Shown: positions 45,965 to 57,200 of the stretch, one piece after another
Layout: every line of letters begins with the position of its first letter
Position numbering within the stretch: the stretch's first letter is position 1
Assembly (NCBI GenBank): GCA_038049695.1
Contig: CP142453.1
Span: 117,592,001 to 117,656,000 of the forward strand
Length of the DNA stretch: 64,000 nt
DNA from: Cinnamomum chago
Taxonomy: Eukaryota > Streptophyta > Magnoliopsida > Laurales > Lauraceae
Direction: 5' to 3'
Notes under the pieces: generated by a model
What the model was told of the DNA's origin: nothing
The model's input: the letters and a program-made list of their open reading frames with translations, nothing else
Databases searched by the model: none
Translations under genes and position numbers: made by a program

Positions 45965-47545
45965 ATGTGTAGAGTTTCTTCTTCTCTCCCCTGCAAATGC
46001 GAAACCAACCCACCCTCCCTCCCGGAATCCAACACCACCACCCCACAATCCAAAATCCAGGAACCTCTCCTCCCCAAATCCCCCACAAACCAGAATCAAA
46101 ATTGTAAACCCAAAACGACCCATCTCTCTCTAGCCACTGAAGAAGCTGAAAGCATTGCCTCCATAGCTCTTCCCATGATTTTCACAGGGATATTACTCTA
46201 CTCGCGCTCAATGGTTTCTATGCTCTTCCTCGGCAGCCTCGGCGAGCTATCGCTCGCAGGGGGCGCTCTCGCCATCGGCTTCGCCAACATCACTGGCTAC
46301 TCAATTCTGTCCGGCCTCGCCATGGGGATGGAACCTATCTGCGGACAGGCCTTTGGAGCCAAGAAACACGCCCTCCTTGGTCTCTCCTTGCAGAGAACAG
46401 TACTTCTACTTCTCTCCACCTCTCTCCCTATTGCTCTTCTTTGGCTCAACATGAAGAAAATCCTCCTCTTCTGTGGCCAAGAAGATGAAATAGCCACTGA
46501 AGCCCAATCCTTCATTCTCTACTCTCTTCCTGACCTTGTGGCTCAATCTCTCCTGCACCCGCTTCGCATTTACCTTCGAACGCAGTCGATTACGCTTCCA
46601 TTAACCTACTGCGCTACGCTCGCTCTCCTCCTCCATCTCCCCATCAATTATCTCCTTGTTTCAGTGCTCGGCCTCGGCATCAAAGGCGTTGCTATTGGAA
46701 GCGTATTGAACAACTTCAATTTAGTCATCTTCCTCTTGATCTTCATCTCTTTCTCAGGCATCTACAAGGATACTTGGGACGGCATTTCATCAGAGTGTTT
46801 GAGAGGATGGAGTTCCCTTCTCAACCTCGCCATCCCCAGCTGCATTTCGGTCTGTTTGGAGTGGTGGTGGTATGAGATCATGATCCTTCTATGTGGGCTA
46901 CTTGTCAATCCAAGAGCCACTGTTGCTTCTATGGGAATTCTGATTCAAACCACTTCTCTCATATACATTTTCCCATCTTCTCTTAGCTTCAGCGTCTCGA
47001 CGAGAGTCGGAAACGAATTAGGCGCAAACAGACCGGAGAAGGCGAAGCTCGCAGCAGTGGTGGGTCTTGCCTGCAGCTTCTTTCTTGGGTTCTCTGCTCT
47101 GTTTTTTGCTGTTATGGTGAGGAGAGCTTGGGCTGGGATGTTTACAGAAGATGGTGAGATTCTGCGACTGACATCAATGGTTTTGCCGATAATCGGTCTC
47201 TGCGAGCTCGGAAACTGCCCGCAGACTACCATGTGTGGTGTGTTAAGGGGGACGGCGCGGCCGCGAGTGGGAGCTAATATCAATCTCGGGTCTTTTTATC
47301 TTGTGGGAATGCCTGTGGCTGTGGTGTTGGGGTTTTGGCTTGGTTATGATTTCAAAGGTTTGTGGCTTGGCCTCTTGGCTGCTGAAGCCTCCTGTGTGGT
47401 TTTGATGCTGTTTGTGTTGGTTAGGACCAATTGGGTTGTGGAAGCTGAGAGGGCTAAGCAGCTAACAGGGAATATTGAAGGAGAAAAAGCAGAGTTTTTT
47501 AAATCAGATAGTAATAGTTTGAAGTTACTGGATTCAGCAGTTTAA
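45965..47545 (+). CDS. DTX: MATE efflux transporter, DTX48/BCD1-like, 526 aa, no introns
   Basis: A multi-antimicrobial extrusion family transporter: a 12-helix secondary carrier that exports organic compounds in exchange for H+. Residues 1-55 are a polar, Pro/Asn-rich cytosolic tail, and 12 hydrophobic segments follow to about residue 487. Family motifs: MGMEPICGQAFGA (120-132), CLEWWWYE (297-304), FPSSLSFSVSTRVGNELGA (336-354) and PQTTMCGVLRGTARP (419-433). The CLEWWWYE and NCPQTT signatures place it in the plant clade containing BCD1/DTX48-DTX50. Members have been linked to iron homeostasis, hormone transport and organ initiation, but the substrate here is unknown. A single exon is usual for that clade. 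The ATG lies in a good context (AAACCATG) directly after an A18 tract. GA-rich leader sequence precedes it and no lesions are seen. Confidence 0.96.
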   Translation: MCRVSSSLPCKCETNPPSLPESNTTTPQSKIQEPLLPKSPTNQNQNCKPKTTHLSLATEEAESIASIALPMIFTGILLYSRSMVSMLFLGSLGELSLAGGALAIGFANITGYSILSGLAMGMEPICGQAFGAKKHALLGLSLQRTVLLLLSTSLPIALLWLNMKKILLFCGQEDEIATEAQSFILYSLPDLVAQSLLHPLRIYLRTQSITLPLTYCATLALLLHLPINYLLVSVLGLGIKGVAIGSVLNNFNLVIFLLIFISFSGIYKDTWDGISSECLRGWSSLLNLAIPSCISVCLEWWWYEIMILLCGLLVNPRATVASMGILIQTTSLIYIFPSSLSFSVSTRVGNELGANRPEKAKLAAVVGLACSFFLGFSALFFAVMVRRAWAGMFTEDGEILRLTSMVLPIIGLCELGNCPQTTMCGVLRGTARPRVGANINLGSFYLVGMPVAVVLGFWLGYDFKGLWLGLLAAEASCVVLMLFVLVRTNWVVEAERAKQLTGNIEGEKAEFFKSDSNSLKLLDSAV

Positions 47546-47557
47546 CATGTGTGTGCT

Positions 47558-47560
<3 letters not shown>

Positions 47561-47604
<44 letters not shown>
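47561..47604 (+). repeat. (CT)n microsatellite in the MATE 3' region
   Basis: A pure CT tract of about 44 bp starts 16 bp after the MATE stop codon and so probably lies in its 3'-UTR. Confidence 0.9.
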
Positions 47605-47608
<4 letters not shown>

Positions 47609-47857
47609 CTTTTATTTGAAGTTGTAAAGAGGAATATAGATATTGAGAATTGTACAAGATTTTTTCTCCTTTATATTTTAGTTTTTTCTTCTTTTGGGAA
47701 ATTCTAGTTTGTTTCTTTTTTCTTTTCTTTTTAAATTTGGTCTTCCAAATATGTTGTCGGTTTATTGGAATCAAAGGAGTAGTCGCGGGTGGCCGGCTTG
47801 GAAAGGGACTGGCTGGGTGGTTTCTTTTCTTTGATAATGATTTGGATGGTTGATATT

Positions 47858-48060
47858 TTTTTTTTTTTTTGGTGGATTTTCACAAGGTCGGCATGCATGA
47901 TTGACCTAAATTGTTCCAAGATCTAATATAAGAAATTTCAAACTACTGTTGATTATATATGTTTTTTTTTTTTTTGGTGGATTTTCACAAGGTCGGCATG
48001 CATGATTGACCTAAATTGTTCCAAGATCTAATATAAGAAACTACTGTTGATTATATATGG
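47858..48060. repeat. Recent tandem duplication, period 105 bp
   Basis: Poly-T followed by GGTGGATTTTCACAAGGTCG begins at 47871 and again at 47976. The two units are almost identical through AAATTGTTCCAAGATCTAAT and ACTGTTGATTATATATG. They differ mainly by a 7-base indel (TTTCAAA), so this is the youngest-looking duplication in the window. Confidence 0.9.
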
Positions 48061-51000
48061 ATGTGAAAAGACTTTAATGAGATTGATTCATATATAGTGT
48101 TTTTTTTTATGGGATTTTGAGAGCTAATATTGTTTTATCAGTCATGAGTTTAAGTCATCAAATGCCAGTTGAAGTAAGATTTCAGAAATATCTAACAGAC
48201 ATATTCGACCCCATTTTCCACCCCCAATGTCGGATAAAATTGCAACTTGGATCTAGATTCTGGATATGTATATATTCTTGATTAAGATCTTGATTCATAC
48301 CCTGACACAAGCTTATACTCAAGGATCTTGCCTGAAGATCAGTATGGATCCTGCTTGTAAATCCAAAGTCCTATCTTGATCTTTGGTTTCTGATCACGTT
48401 AGTTTCCTCACAGTTTGATTCCGGTACAGATCCTATATATCCCTCAAAAGGCTAACCGGACTGGGAAACCATGCATCTAATATCAATTATGCTAAATCTC
48501 ACTTTAATAGAGATTGATTACATGTATATAACATGTGAATAAAATACAAACCAAAGAGTATAAACTTATTTTATATGAAATCAATCCGACTTGGCTCAAC
48601 TCTTATTCAAGTGAAATTTTGTGTAGAGCTAAGAAAATAGTTGTAATATGGGAGGACTTGGTACCAATACTTGTGGATTCATGATTCATGAATGAACCAT
48701 TTGGGTTTTTTTTTTTTTTTTTTTTTTTTTGACAAAGGTATTTTCAAGATAAGACTAATCCCACATGCGCATGCACAACTCTGCAACACATGCACCAGAT
48801 AAATCTAAGGGGTGTCGAAATTTCTAAAAAAATGATTAAATTTGAAAACCAAATATAAATTTTAAAAAATGGCCATCAAATCATCACCCCCTCTATTTGA
48901 AGATGAATCAAGGGGAGGTGAAAAAACAATTACCCAATCACCACCTTAGTAATTCAAATTCAAGTAAATTAAGTGAGGGTTGCCACCTCGTATCTTTCAC
49001 CCTAGTCTCTTTATTGGAGTTCATATAATTCCCTTTTGAACTTATATCACGGTGGTTATGACAACGGTAACTTCATTATATGTGGTAATAACAACTAAAA
49101 GTCTAAAACCCTTTCTCATGATTAAAAGTTCTTCCAATGTTAAATCAGCATCATATTGAAAACACTGCTTGTGTGGCCGTTTTTCAACTGCAAGCTGTTT
49201 TATTTCCTTTATTTATTATCCCTGTCCCAAACAAGATGCTGCCCATATCGCATCTTTTAATTTCTTAAAGAGATAACAGCTGCAAGCTTCATTTGTAGCT
49301 TGGACATCTCACGATAAAAAAAAAAAAAAAAACACGAAATATATAGCAGAGCCCTTACTCAAATATCTGCTGACATACAGTTGGGAGTCCCCACCACTTG
49401 TATATAAACAAACATAAACCAATTTCTACTCAGATGTAATTAAACAAACCCATGTAGGCAGTAGCAGCACTAAGCATCTCCCAAACCCCAAGATCAAGAA
49501 TCCCATTTTATATTGAAAATGCACCCATTCGAACTTGAAGGGCCACCACCACCTGCTAATACATGCATTCTTTCTTTAGCCATTTACATTTGGAAGTCTT
49601 CTCATGTATAATAAAATTTCAGACAACTGTCGAATCCAACAAGGCGTGGGATTCTCTCGCAGAGTCAATTGCGGGTTTTTTTTTTTGTTTTTTTGTGTGT
49701 GTGTTAAGCTCAAGCCCATTTCTCTTCTATCTTCAACGCTAGCATATTATGTATCATTAGAGGTAGCCAGATCCTCTACACTTTCACCAATAGAGGCTCC
49801 ATGCATCTTTTGAAAACAGGAGATGTGAAGTGTTTGTGGGACTCATTAATTTAAGAGTACTTAGAGAATTAGCCATCTGCAAAACTCCAGATGCTTTAAA
49901 TATTTTTAATTATCCAATATAAAGTCATGTAAATATATCTATTTCATGTACTTGGATAAAATAGCTGACAACTATAAACAATTAATAAATGAATTTTTAT
50001 GGACAGCTGATTTTCAGTTCCTAGGATATATAGTTTCAAACATACTTGTATTGTGATTTTGTTATTTGACTTAGCCAAAATAGCAGTCCAAATGTTCATC
50101 CAATGAGAGGCAACATGCGTATGTTTGAGGCAACATGCGTATGCCCATATGAGTCCCACATGCCTTCAATCTCAACAAACACAGTCAAATGTCCCAATTT
50201 GAGAAGCAGAGTGCTTCTGCTGCCCAAGATGCGGATATTTAAGACCAATTGCATTTGTATAAATCATTTCCGTCGCAGTCCTCTTTGTCAAGCACCCTTG
50301 CTAAATGGCAACTGTTTGTCCCAACGAGATACATGCATGTACCCGTCTTTCTGGCACAATTGGTGCCTCATGTGGTTTTCTTGAGGAGTGATGACTCGAT
50401 CAGGGTCGTCCTTCTTTGTTGTTGGGCGTGCAGTAGTTTTTTTTTCTTACATCGGTCAAAGGTGTTGACAATCACATACTCTAAAAATTTAAGCCGATAG
50501 AAAACGATATAACAATGTATATGAAGTTTACAACAAAAGGAGCTGGTCCCATAAAAAAGCCTACACATGCCAAAAAGAAAGAAAAAAAATAAAATTGGCA
50601 TACCTAAAGTTGGAAGCCTGAACGGTGGAACAAATGCCTGCCAAAGCAGGTATTTGTATTGTGTCTCCCGCCCTTTTAATATATGCTTTGAGAGCCAAGT
50701 ACAGATTTACAGCGTATAACTGCCATGCAATCTTTTATAGTACTATAATGGGGGAGAACGAAGAAGTTGGATTGCCTCTTCGAATACATCGAAGGACGAG
50801 ATCGAATAGGAGGATGGTAGCACGAACCATCAGACACGGCTCCCAAGTGTAAATATGTAAAAGGGGCCCTTTGGATGAAGGAAAAGAAGGATGTCCTCCT
50901 TACCTTTTTTTCCCATGTTCTAATGACCCGGCTTTTCAAGGAAAGTAGAATTATTTTCAACTAGTATAATCAAGAAACTGAATTTCAGAGATATGAGATC

Positions 51001-51577
51001 GAGTTCATTATAAAAAAAAAGAAAAGAAAAAAGGAAAGGGACATGCATGAGGTTTTCTAGAAATGATGACAGGGTACTACGATATGGAAAAGGAATCGGA
51101 TACTCTTCAACTTTGGAAATAAGAAGCTCTCAGCTGCTCTAAACACGCATTATAATTTCTTTGTGCCTAATCTTTGGAAAGAAAGAAGTTGCCACTTTCA
51201 ATCAAAACATGTCAAATGGGTTATCATGTGCATGATATAGTGACCTTTTTGCGGCGCTATGAAAGACCAATTTCGCGAACTACATTTCTTTTTTTTACGT
51301 TCCATGGAAAACCAAGTCCAACCCCCACCCCACCTCACCTCAACCTCATAATTAATGACTGTATGTGGAATCACAGAAAATGTATTCCATTAGTTCAGTT
51401 CATTTCTTCTTTTTTTTTTTCCTTATGAATAAATAGCAATACTAAATGTAAAACTTTCAACGCTGTGGAAAATTGTTTTGCACTTCCCACACAAACATAC
51501 CCTTATCTTCGTTTAAAAAAGTCAAAAGTTTTCTACTACTTGAAAAAGAAAACTTCTTGCACCAATGGTATTTTAAT
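48061..51577. other. No gene seen
   Basis: AT-rich non-coding sequence with long homopolymers (T tracts at about 48706-48730, an A tract at 49315-49332). A short direct repeat GAGGCAACATGCGTATG occurs at 50106 and 50128. No recognisable frame. Confidence 0.5.
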
Positions 51578-54235
51578 TTTTTTTTGCTAAATAGCTAGCT
51601 TTGTATTAGAAGAAAAGGAGGGGAAAACAAGGGCAAAAAGCCCACAAAGCCAAATAGACTAAACAAACAAACAAAAGAAATTGTACAGAGAGTTGCCAGC
51701 TAATTAACTATACCAAAAAAACAACAAAATGGGATGGTGAAAGATATCAACCTTTACAGATTTAAGGGAAATGATCATACTTCTAATTTTGTCTACAAAA
51801 ATCATCTTAACATGCTCTATAGTAGACTTTCGGCAATTATGCTTGGAGTCATTGCAAAGAAGCCATAGGATGGAGATGGCGTGGAAGAAGACCGCAGCAG
51901 CTAGTTGTCTTCCCGAGGCAACACCCCCTAAGGAGATAGCGTCCCAGATGGCAGCAGGGGTAGGAGTTGGAAGAGGATAACCACAGGGGACAAGGGGCCA
52001 AGACCACAGCGCATTTGCCAAGTTGCAGGAGAAGAAAATGTGAGAATCTAATTCTTCACTCAGGTGGTAGTTGTGGCATTTGGATACCATAGAACATCCC
52101 CTATTTTTAGCCATGAAAACTGTAGGGGTTTTCCTATGAAGAAGACACCAAGAGAAGGTGGCCAACCGAGGATTGACATACTTAGTCCAAATGAGACTCG
52201 TCCATGGAAGAGCAACAAATGAGGTTCTTAAGAAATGCCAAGCTGCCTTGAGAGAGAGGGTTCTTGATGGGGAGTCAATCCAGGTAAGGGTGTCAGGGGA
52301 AGCACTGTCAGGGACTAAGATCTCATTTGTAGAGAGAAGCAGAAATTCCTGAAGATCTACAGACATGTTCAGAGGATTGCACCGAGAATTCTCTTAGATG
52401 ACCATGACTTTATCGAGAAAACTGAATTATGGGGAATCTCGACGAAATAGAGAGGTGATCAATCCATTGGTCGAACCATAGGCTAATAGATTTCCCATTA
52501 CCCACTGTCCACTTATTGCCAAATTGGATTAGGGGAGATAAAGATCTCAACTTTTTCCAAATACAAGAACCTCCCTTAGGGATGCCTAAGTCCCAGATGG
52601 AGGAGTCCTTAAAATACCTAGCATGAAGCCAGACAACTTGTAGAGAGTCCGCAGAAGCTGCAGCCCAGCCCAATTTAAGTAGACAAGCCTCATTGAACTC
52701 TTTCATTCTCCGCAGACCTAGCCCTCCCTCTTTTTTGGGTAAACAAACTATCTCTCATTTCACATAGTTGCTCTTAGTTCTGTCAGGAGAGGCCAACCAA
52801 AGAAAGTTCCTCATCAACCTTTCAATTAGAAGATAAGTTTTCCTTGGAATGGGAATAGCCAAAGAGATATGGAGAGGGATGGAAGAGAGAAAATGTTTTA
52901 TCAAGGTAAGTTTGCCATCAAAGGAGAGGAATTTGAACTTCCAACCAGCTAGCCTTGATCTGATAGAATCTAAGATCTTATCAAAGAAGCTATGCTTAGG
53001 GCTGCTAAAGAAGAAAAGGGACACCAAGGTAGGAAGAGGGGAGGGAAGCCTTAGGGATAGACAGGATGTTCGCCATGAAGTTAGCTCTTCTGGCAGGAAC
53101 CTTACCCACAAATAGCTGGCTCTTTTGAAGATTAAAAAACTGCCCCGAGGAGTCTTGGTGTAGGTTGAGAAGGCTCTGGAGGCTTCTTAGACTTCTCTTA
53201 GAGACCTTAAGAAAGATCAAGATGTTGTCAGCATAAAGAAGATGGCAGGGAGATGACAAAACCGGAGAAATAAGGACAATCTTGCCTTCTTATCTGAGAA
53301 GCTCAATATTAAAACTTAGAATCTCTTCCGCAAGGATGAACGGATAAGGGGAAAGGGGGTCATCTTGCCTTAAGCCACAAGATGAACCAAAGAAACCACA
53401 AGGGTTTCTATTAATCAAAACTGAGCCCCTACCCGTGCTAACCAACTCTCTAATTAGGTTGATCGAGTCCAAAGAGAATTTGAAGAATTGAAGAGCTCTG
53501 AAAAGGAAGTTCTATTGAAGCTTGTCAAAAGCCTTAGAGATATCCAATTTCAAAACCGCTGGACCACCACTTTAGTATTTAGCTTCTGGCAAAGATCATG
53601 ATCAAGAGCTGCATGATGATGAATAGATCTTCCTCTCACAAAGGCAGCTTGGTGCTTCGAAATTAAGAAAGGAAGGATGACTGAAAGGCTTTTAGCCAAA
53701 ATCTTAGAGATGATTTTATATGAAAAATTCAGAAGGCTAATAGGGCGGAAGTCTGCAAAAGAAACATGAGACTACTTTTTTAGGACATAGCTCTTAGAGT
53801 GGGAAATGGCAACAAAACTAGGTGGATTCAGGGGAGGGGTTAGAAGGCTGTTTAGGTGTAGAAACAAAAGTTGCTCAGGGCCCAGGTCGAGAGGGAAGGG
53901 TTACCTCTAGTCGATGCTAGTGGATCAAGTGGTTGAGTTAGCTCGCCCCAGAGAAGGACCTATTCGGAGACCATTAGGCGCATGCAGAGGATTGGAGGGC
54001 GGATCTAGATGCACCTTATTAGGCGCAGGGAGAGAATCTAAGACTAGATTTGGAGGCACCTTTCCTGTAAGGTCGAGTTGAGAAGGGGGAGCAATAGGGA
54101 GGAGAGAGGAAGATGAAGGCAAAAGGGTAGGAAAATCGTTGCTGCTGTAGTAGGAGACCGAGGGGATGGGAGTTTGGGGCTGAGGGATTTGGGGCATAAC
54201 AGAAGGAAGTTCGCCCATCGAGGAAGGAAATATGT
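51578..54235 (-). pseudogene. L1-type LINE, 5'-truncated and dead
   Basis: The 3' end is the poly-T at 51578. A 9-bp target duplication TATTTTAAT flanks it at 51569-51577 and 54236-54244. On the minus strand, 54218-53925 is a Pro/Ser-rich frame, possibly an ORF1 tail or linker. Reverse transcriptase remains follow: [10 protein letters not shown] (about 53640), [10 protein letters not shown] (normally GLRQGDPLSP, about 53365) and LLYADNILIF, where the catalytic YADD is YADN (53224-53235). The zinc-binding end (RLATFSWCLLHRKTPT with later C/H residues) lies at 52366-51704. Several stops and frame changes occur between frames. The interval between the first frame and RT is short, so an internal deletion is likely. 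Confidence 0.88.
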
Positions 54236-54244
54236 TATTTTAAT

Positions 54245-57200
54245 AAGAAAAAGCAACTTGCCTATTAACTAAACAAGAGAACTTTAAAATCAAATCATAC
54301 ACAAACAACAATTTCAATTTATATTATCAATCTATAGAATAAACAATAGCTAAGAATCGTTAAACTTCTGTTTTCTATTCTGTTTTGAGTGGCAAAATTT
54401 CAAAATCATCTTGTATACGATGAGTTAACAACTTTGTCATAGGTTGTTTAATTCTGATTCTTCATAACACTAGACCTGTTTATAATTAAAAAAAAATGTT
54501 TTAGAGTTCCACTTCAGATGAAATATGAGAAAGAAAGGGGGATAGAACCGAGACGCACATTATCATTATACACGATTGCATCTCGAAGAGATGAATGATA
54601 TCTACAGTTTCTTGGACGGGTCAATGCAACATGGTGGAGGTGGAGGCTGTCTTTAGTGATGAAGATGGCTCACAGGCAATATCCGGTGCTATAAAGAAAA
54701 GGATATAGGAAAAAATGTCTCAATCAAAATAGCTCACAGGCAATATATCCGGTGCTAGTGCTACTATAAAGAAATGTCCTAATCGTCCATGCATCTGCCA
54801 GCTAATTATCCCCTTTTTGGGGCAAGTGAATGATTTTGTTTGACTTGTTTCCCCTTTTCAGACCTATAGGCTAGTGTCATCCTTCATTCCCTCTTGGAAT
54901 TGGTGGGGTCTTTTTATTTGCAAGTAACAGTCTTCAATGGGATGTATACATACCTTATCTTGTTGCCCAACTATTTATATTTAGTTTAAGCAATTAATAA
55001 GAATCTCCAACATCAATTAATATTTCAGAGAATAAAAACCAAACATATGACAACCTATTTCAAGACAATGATCTACTGAAGATGATATTTGTGGCAGTAG
55101 TCTACTGATTAAAGGATGGGCATGCAAAGCCAGATCCAATCCAAAAAAATAAGATAGGAGTCCTTACTTTAGACTCAAATTAGTTTTAGAGTTTGAGTTT
55201 TGAGTTGACTATACTAGACTAAACACCAAAAAAGAATGGTGTACATCTAGGTCCAGGCAACTTTGGATCCAAACTCAAAATAGAGTTATGTTCGCAAAAC
55301 CCACATGGCCTAAACCAGATGGAAATAGAGTTGTCTACTAATATATATAATTTACATACATATTTTACTTATAGGGTTAGGCGGTCACATTTCACCGAGT
55401 GACTTGTGGAAGAGAGAAAACCCTAATGTTGCGATACCTACTTGAATGCTTGTCAATCATTGAATGATAATATCATGAAAAGATCTTATCATGGATATGA
55501 TATCGGAAAAAAAAAAAAACTTCATCTCTATCATATTATTAGAACCATTGATTTAGATGCTTTAAATTTTAATAACTTTTATATAATTTAATTCAAAAAT
55601 GAGTATAATTTGAATTAGCTTGAGTAAATGGTAAAACTAAAATTCATTGGGATATTGACTCTACGACTATTCTTACATTTGACAATTGCCCCACAATAAT
55701 CAAAGTTTATATAATTTCCGCAGAAATATTTGTATAATAATTGTACCGTATTGTACGGCTCTAAGTTATCGCGTGCGCGATTTCTCACAAAATGATGTGT
55801 TCAATATCGCACTGTCCTAAAATATTACACAATATAACATGTGTGATATCGCACAACTCTATCATATCACATGAAAAAAATATTTTAACGTTAGCCACTT
55901 AGTGCGAATCTTAGATTTAAGGGAAGCTCTCTGGGCATTATCCCAATTTCATTTAGCTGGGACTAAGATTTGAAGACGATGGGGGATGATATCATGCTTT
56001 TTTTATATTACTAGAAGAGGTTCGGGTCCTGTCACATTCCACTTAGAAGATATGCCTTTTTTAGGCTGGTCGGGACCCACCAGCCAGTGCAAGTTGATTC
56101 ATCCTCTGTATAATTTATATATACAGTTCGGGCCATGTAGCACTGTTCTTTATATATATACACGTAACGTAACGTAACGCAGTCCCGTTTCGGTGCTCTG
56201 CGGCAAAAGTCTCAGCCAAGGGTATTTTCGTCATTTAAATTGTGCACCCTGAGACAGAACCGCCACTTCAGGCTAACAACAAGGCGGGATCACGTGCGGC
56301 TGTTGCCGCCATGTTTGATTAGTAAGCACGCAAAATAGGAAACCGTTACGGACGATAATACCCCTCTCCCGCTTCTCTCGATAAGATGAATACGAAACGT
56401 TAATATCGTCGTACGTACTTAACTAATTGGAGGGAATGTTCGAAAACGAGCGCACGAGGATGACGTCACACACCCTTTGCAGTGGCTGCTGTCTCCGTCC
56501 AAGTGACAAACAAAAATACTATTGCTAGTCAGGCGGATGAGGGCCATGAGAGTGAAGGAGTCTTTTGGTTTTACACTTCTCTTCCTTCTCAACCACAGGG
56601 TTTTGATTTCTCTTTGGATGCCTCTCAACTTCTTGTGAGTTGATGGAGGGCCCACCTGTTCAATCTGAGCTGCCGAACATGCCCTATTATTTGATTTGTT
56701 TTGATCTTGGGGGGTTGGATTCAAATTGGTGTGCGGGTAGTGGGGGTTCCACAAATATCCATTGTGACTTGTGAGAGGTTGCTTGGAGAATCAGGATTCT
56801 CTTTCCTTCACCCCTAACCTGCCGACTTCATCTGTTCAGAATGAGTCATCCATCCATCTTCAAGTTTCAAAAGCAAGAATCTCTTATTAGATGAACATCA
56901 GAGGTAAATACGGATCAGGTTCTTGAGATATTTGACTAGATGGAGGACTAGAATAGTAGTTACTTTGAAATGTCTGAATGCTCTTGCCTTAATACAACCG
57001 TGTTTTTTTTTATTTTTAAATGTGATATATGGTAAACTAATCTCGGTTGTTGAAAATTTTATTTTACCATGTTTGGTTGGTGATAAGTGATCAAAAAGTA
57101 AAGTTTCAGTCGTCAAAATATTATATTTTACTTTACCTCATAAAGTACAAATGAAATAGTTAATTTATCACTTGAGGACTTCTTACCCCACTTTATATTT

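Noticed and set aside
45841-46123. Minus-strand frames over the MATE start
   Set aside because: Antisense shadows of the MATE coding sequence and its A-rich leader.
51771-52352. Plus-strand frames opposite the LINE zinc-finger end
   Set aside because: Shadows of the minus-strand LINE frame at 51704-52366, which carries the recognisable domain.
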